From Opisthorchis felineus (lineage: Eukaryota; Platyhelminthes; Trematoda; Opisthorchiida; Opisthorchiidae), in contig SJOL01007527.1 in the NCBI GenBank assembly GCA_004794785.1, forward strand, positions 479,369 to 543,368: 64,000 nucleotides of DNA, given 5' to 3'. Below, in pieces: positions 59,149-64,000 of this stretch. A program made the translations under genes and the position numbers. The notes beneath the pieces were generated by a model. The model made no database searches and was not told the origin of the DNA. It saw nothing but the letters and a program-made list of their open reading frames with translations. How positions within the stretch are numbered: position 1 is the first letter of the stretch; each line of letters begins with the position of its first letter.

Positions 59149-62100
59149 CTGGCACACGAGCTAGGGAACCGAGCAGTTTGGCAATCTTAGAAGTCACTTC
59201 ACTTCTGAAAGTACTGTGTTCTACCCGCTTTTTGCAGAATACCAGGAACAATCGAGGTTGGAGGGACCCATATATTCACGGGTTTATTTTAACGCACAGA
59301 TTCATTTTGTTAAGGTGTGAGATGATATTCATGTCACGGTTCAACATCGGTGTAATTAACAGCGTTTGCGGTTTACTTTCAGTTAGCCCTGCGAATCCTG
59401 AGTAACTCATTGGTGTGACCGGCGTTTCAGCACAACACACTGGACCGAACATGTATTAAGTTGTTTCACTGCAGGATATTGATTAGTCATCGGACATCGA
59501 TAGCCTATCGAGTTGCCTTTGATTACTACCGGGAGTGAATCTTGACAATTGGCGCACTAAATCATTAGTATTGACAACCGTTTATGGCTTGTTTCCACAG
59601 CACCAGATGAAATGCCTCAGACAATCTGGTGTGCAAAATCGAATCCCCAGTTCCATCATGGATCCCACTAACTGTAATAATACGATCATAATCATTCAGC
59701 TGTAGCACCCTTCCGGTGCCTAGCTGCCATGCCACCAGAGGGAAGCACGAGGGCTTGGATACTGCCAGGTTGCCCAAGCCTAGACAGGAGCAGTAGAGAT
59801 TCCGGAGTTGGGTTCGAACCACGGACCTTCGGATCTGTAAGCTCGCGCCTTAACCACCGAGCTATTTCGAGCTCCCCACCATCTGTAAGAGGTACGTGCT
59901 GCAAATCTTCGGCTTCCTTGTAACGAATTACAGTAGACACGCTACAGGCGTGTCTGCGCTGCCAACTGGCCACTTTACACACTGCAATCTCTACAGAACG
60001 CCAACTAGTGGCAGAGTTCTGCTACGGTTAAAACTAACTGGTATGACTCGAATTCACTCCATTCGTTATGGAGCCCTCCCGCCCGTAGATTAAGATGATC
60101 CCATCGTTAGATGAATTTACCTCGACTTTTCATCCCCATGACTTACAGATGGGCTTCAGCTTAACAATCGATGTTCTCTGTCCCCTGGTTGATTTCTTTA
60201 TCATTCTTTTTCACTCAGAGTACAGAGAAATTCGGAAGAGAACGCGACTACCTTTTCTCGTATAGCACTGATGTATTTTAAAGGCGCCATTTTATCAATA
60301 TTTTGTTCTCACCTGCACAGTGATGAGCACCAGGTCTCTAGTTTATCAGAGTTGCTCCTGTGCATCGAAGTCTGATTTTTGCACTTCAGAAATCCATATG
60401 ATGAAATTCGTCTTTCCTCTAACCGAATTCAAGTGTCATTCAGTACAATGTTTAGAAATGACGCGTGCACCTATGAACAATGACAAGACCTTGATGTGAT
60501 GATTGGTAAGGTGATGAATGCTTACTTCAGAGTGAGATGAGTTTGCTTGTTTCAATTCACTTCTTTAATGTTGTGTGCTCTTGACAAAATGAGTGAGGAT
60601 ATGGATTTATCGGACGAAAAATTATTGGTTCCTATCACAAAAAAACAATAGCCCAGCCTATTAGAAATATCGGAGAGGACACAGCGAAGTGACAAACAGT
60701 GCACGAACGTGCAGCCGTAGTTACCGCAATCAAACCAAACCATGCTTTAGCAGAACGATTGAGCGAGTTGCGAGGAACTGTTCAACGTATTCTGCCTGCG
60801 TTCACGACACTCGCACGATAAATCCGAGGTATCCAGGTTAACGGACTGCCGTCAGTTTTTACCTTCAACTCACAGTGAATGTGCCTTCAACTGGCACGGG
60901 TCGCGGCATTGTACACCCACTCCCAAGTCAATAAGCTATCAATTCGCTGGTAAGGCTGCAGTCGGAAGCGGTACCAGAGTAGTGCAGTTCTCAACTAGTA
61001 ACACCATCTCCAATATCAGGCCCAAACAGTACTGCGACATGAATTTGAACACTGGTGTGAAATGCTTCCAGAAGTTTAAGCAACCCCAAAGCTGTGGCAA
61101 ATATGCGTTCAAAGACGGACCCTAATAATATCCCAACACGCCAGTACCAGATTACCGGTACAGAATAGGGGTGGTATAGATTCGCGTTGCAATACAGAGG
61201 CATTCTTACCCTGGGTATGGGTTATACATTTAAATCAAACTCAAATACGTGCAAGGCGGCAACAGTGGTAAGTTGGATTCTGGTCAGTACCCAATATCGC
61301 ACTCTGAATAATGAGCAGCTACAGAGGTGATTGACCATATCGATAGAGGATATTTTATGCTAAAACTGACCCATCGCTGCTTGCTGTGATCCACAATGTC
61401 CGTCTTAGTGCTCCGCTCACCAAACCACATGACAAACGCGGTATCGTGAATACAGGCCACAAGCACATGCTCTACAAGTTATATACGGGACTGTGTGATT
61501 ACTCAGGAAATCAATCGCAATGGTAATTCGGTCGGAACTCATCAGTACCTGTTTCAGAGCTAGTATGAGTTACCTGGTTGGTAAAAATCAAGTCTGAAAA
61601 CTCTGGATAGTCCGGGACATTAAATAGAACCGGGTGAATGGAATAGCCCACCGACATAAGGTAGGATGGGATGCGATAAAACAGGTAAAACTGACATTTC
61701 ATAGTGACCAAACAGGGATTAATGGAGGTCAGCGTCAGCGGGGTGGAATCTGGATACACGTACTAGTCACATGTGGATGAAAGCAAAAAAGGTGGATTTG
61801 AGCAGGAAAGGACAAAATCGGAAAGAAATGGACAGGGAAAGGAAATGTTCGTTTGGAGGGGTGTCCACCAGAATAGGCCCAGAGATAAACTAAACAGGCT
61901 GGTTCTGTGCACTATGACGACTTCGGAAGCTATTGACAGTTATCGATGGAGTCGTCAAAAGAGCTCCACTCAGACCTGTTCTGAGTTATCCGGAACGCGG
62001 TGCACAGTGCTGCCCAAGGTCTCGACATTTACCAATGGCATATTATCTCCCTACTTCTGTGTGATGGTACACGCACGACAAGCTTGAGTCTTCAATCAGA

Positions 62101-62260
62101 CTTAAATTTGACAACATAGGCAGAAAAATACAAAAGCTTCTCACCTTCGGGTGTACGTAGAGGCAGTTTGCTTCCCAAAAGTAAATAACATAGGCTGACA
62201 GTGGCAAAACAAGTTTTATCCTGGTCCGATAAAGATAAGGCATGCTTGAGACAAATTGGT
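58876..62260 (-). CDS. Unrecognised multi-exon gene (five candidate exons)
   Basis: Four exons chain in phase: 62260-62145, 61762-61574, 61469-61421, 61121-about 61005. A fifth candidate at 59148-58876 does not join with a clear phase. The conceptual chain reads [20 protein letters not shown], then [20 protein letters not shown] and [12 protein letters not shown]. It continues with [34 protein letters not shown]|, [17 protein letters not shown]| and [20 protein letters not shown], then [18 protein letters not shown]. The long clean frames, acceptable splice sites and hydrophobic/aromatic but not strictly membrane-like composition argue for real coding sequence. I cannot name the family. It lies upstream of AMP deaminase on the same strand. 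It could be a separate gene or, less likely, unusual N-terminal exons of AMP deaminase, since nothing in it resembles that family. Confidence 0.45.
59680..59880 (-). repeat. tRNA-derived SINE, family A, best copy
   Basis: The minus-strand head TAGCTCGGTGGTTAAGGCGC (A-box) and GTGGTTCGAACCCAACTCC (B-box) have tRNA-like spacing. The body contains the reverse complement of CTGCCAGGTTGCCCAAGCCT and the tail that of AGCTGTAGCACCCTTCCGGT. The family is a tRNA-derived SINE; the parental tRNA is not assigned. Confidence 0.88.
59881..61004. other. Intron or intergenic interval
   Basis: Between two candidate exons of the unrecognised gene. I see no repeat of the tracked families and no domain in the open frame at 60552-60743. 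Confidence 0.35.
61005..61121 (-). CDS. Candidate exon of the unrecognised gene
   Basis: The acceptor GATATTATTAG|GG gives two bases that complete a Gly codon left by the previous exon. It encodes [20 protein letters not shown], then [18 protein letters not shown]. The donor is uncertain (GATG|GTGTTAC or further on), and the acceptor lacks a good pyrimidine tract. Confidence 0.4.
61421..61469 (-). CDS. Candidate 49-bp exon of the unrecognised gene
   Basis: The acceptor CTTGTAGAG|CATGTG (or two bases earlier) and donor GTGGTTTG|GTGAGCG bracket [16 protein letters not shown] and one G. The phase matches both neighbours. Confidence 0.4.
61574..61762 (-). CDS. Candidate 189-bp exon of the unrecognised gene
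   Basis: The acceptor CATGTGACTAG|TAC follows CCACCTTTTTTGCTTTCATC, a good pyrimidine tract. The donor is AACCAG|GTAACTC. 63 codons in phase 0: [40 protein letters not shown], then [20 protein letters not shown] and TNQ. Confidence 0.5.
62145..62260 (-). CDS. Candidate 116-bp exon of the unrecognised gene
   Basis: The acceptor GGTTATATGCAG|ACCAATTT and donor CCCGAAG|GTGAGAAG. The frame that joins the next exon in phase 0 is [20 protein letters not shown], then [18 protein letters not shown] second open frame ([20 protein letters not shown]) could join an alternative acceptor 13 bases further on, so the choice is not certain. Confidence 0.4.
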
Positions 62261-64000
62261 CTGCATATAACCGGAGACATCATGTCACAACACTCGACAA
62301 AGGGTAGTCCACCAAAGTCATTTAGCAGTCTTTGACGCCCAGAGGATTACGGCTTTGTCCCAGCCGTATTATCTAAATTGATCTTTCTCTCTCCAGGCTG
62401 TCTTTGGAATTTCAGAACAAGGCAGTGAGAGCAACAATGTTGCGGGATGAATTCGTTTCGTGCAATTTAGTCCGTCGCAACACGTTCGAAACGGAATAAG
62501 ATGGAACAACACACAAGACTAGCTGTACTGTTTATACGGAACTAAATTGTAACCTGATCAGTCGGTAAAACTAAGGTAGTCCCAGAGTAACCCTCAAGTC
62601 TTTCTGAAAGCGCAGTAAAGACCTGAACTGATTAATCAACACCGTTTCGAGGAACCTCAGTTTATGTGGACAGCTGCTTTATGCTATGACATGTAAAAAA
62701 GAGTAAAGTTCAACTCTGTGTCCCAACTCCATCAGATGCCTTGATTTTCGAATCTTTCCAGTTCAAACCAGGACTGGACGACAGGGTGTTCTTTTGCTCA
62801 CCTTTCTAGCCTTCGGTCAGTTCTACCAATATCTGCGTCCCAGCAACCACAGGTGAATTGGCAAATGCAATAATTGGTTGAAATAACTCACGTAGGACAT
62901 TTTATCGGCGGCAGTGGCATAGCCCTTGTGTTTGTCTTAACAGTTAGCTGAGCTGTGATGTATGTTCGGCGCAGGGCCACGTTTAAGACGTGTTTAAACT
63001 GATTAAAAGCATTATCACTCATTTAGGGGATCGCTAAAGGAATAGACTTCTGTGATTTGTGATTTCCGCCTCCTTATCGTTCAGCCTGAGGTGATCGGAT
63101 TTATTGGTTGGTCGACTTCCAGTTTATTTCCATATAAACAATGCAACCAGTTTCGTACTTTGTTTCACTTCGCCAGTGTTTAACTGCCACCGGACTGTAT
63201 TCAATAGACTGATCAAACGATGCGAAATTACCGGAACAGCTACTACACAAGGCTTAGTTGAGATCATATACAAGGTAGCAGTTGACAAATCCTCTCCAAC
63301 CGTGTGTGAGACGCGGTCCGGATATATTATGAACGTTTACATTGATATCAAATCCTGCGGATGAAGTCAACGCAAGCACCAAAAAAATGAACAGCAAACA
63401 GTATTTTAGCGCAGACCAACTTCATCCACAGGGTGTAATTTCCATTGTAATCCATAAATCATAGGTGAAATGCTGGTTGAACAGTGACAATACGCAGGAT
63501 TTATCGTACGTACTTTTTGCTATCTAAAGTAGTTAGTAGCCAACCTGACCGTGTTATGTTGGCCAACTATCCCGTTGCCACTCATTATCCGCTCCGTCTA
63601 AACAGTCGTTGTTCCCATTACAGTTTATTGCTTTTGTTCCATTCATACGTTACAGAAATTTGTTTCGATTTCTAATCCTTGTCACACGGATCTATTCCTT
63701 CCACTCCTCGTTGGTTACGTACCAACTTTGGCTCGTACTCATATTATTACATCTATTGATTCAACCTGCCTTAGAATTTTATTCGTCCTACCCATATCAC
63801 TATTCCGCCTAACACACAATTGTTCAGAAGTCTAATTTTTGGCAAGCAACAACCGTAAGTTGTACAAAGCCTAGGAAGCTGGCGAGTTCTGACTGAAATC
63901 CATGGTGATGGAATCCATGAATAACTTTTAAGCTTTCTCAGAGCTATTATTCCAACAGATACAACACGAACTTTAGTAAAACCACCTTATCAGTAGACTG
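62261..64000. other. Right-hand end, no gene assigned
   Basis: A plus-strand open frame at 63104-63364 (86 codons) and a strong minus-strand donor-like site near 62892-62898 (CCTAC|GTGAGTT) are the only coding-like signals. Neither could be tied to a known protein. The donor-like site could belong to an earlier exon of the unrecognised gene. Confidence 0.3.

Noticed and set aside
62390..62460. Plus-strand acceptor-like TTTCTCTCTCCAG followed by a short open frame
   Set aside because: The frame closes after about 17 codons and no partner exon was found on that strand.
1..64000. Bacterial-type features (operons, CRISPR arrays, ribosome-binding sites, prophage)
   Set aside because: The intron structure, SINEs and animal genes show this is eukaryotic DNA; no regularly spaced short repeats of CRISPR type were seen.

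Overview
This is animal DNA, very probably from a parasitic flatworm of the opisthorchiid liver-fluke type (Clonorchis/Opisthorchis). The evidence is: metazoan genes cut into short exons with GT/AG introns of hundreds to thousands of bases; gene families of animals (a Gfi-1/senseless zinc-finger factor and AMP deaminase); and decayed interspersed repeats (tRNA-derived SINEs, LINE reverse-transcriptase relics, hammerhead-bearing repeats) whose six-frame shadows resemble those I remember from predicted liver-fluke proteins. The species is inference, not proven.

Layout. 1-390: minus-strand LINE reverse-transcriptase relic. 3736-8498: three minus-strand exons of a Gfi-1/senseless/pag-3 type C2H2 transcription factor, with both ends of the gene unidentified. 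8.5-25.5 kb: intron or intergenic DNA with SINEs, a 307-bp hammerhead repeat and (TA)n runs; one candidate 83-bp exon lies at 14715-14797. 25.5-26.9 kb: plus-strand LINE relic. 29710-57972: ten minus-strand exons of AMP deaminase that join in phase at all nine junctions and give 667 residues to the stop, including the whole catalytic domain; its N-terminal exons are not identified. Its introns hold two more LINE relics and many SINEs. 58.9-62.3 kb: a chain of minus-strand exon candidates from a gene I do not recognise.

All recognised genes lie on the minus strand and have unrelated jobs: AMP deaminase works in cytosolic purine metabolism, and the Gfi-1-like protein is a nuclear regulator. There is no operon logic.

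The most interesting signal is two unrelated repeat families that both carry hammerhead-ribozyme cores. One is a tRNA-headed SINE at 56.4 kb with CTGATGA, GAAA, GTC and a perfect 6-bp stem I, resembling the schistosome Sm-alpha design. The other is a 307-bp tandem-type unit (19.2 kb, with relatives at 34.4, 39.0, 46.3 and 57.3 kb) whose copies each carry a damaged core.
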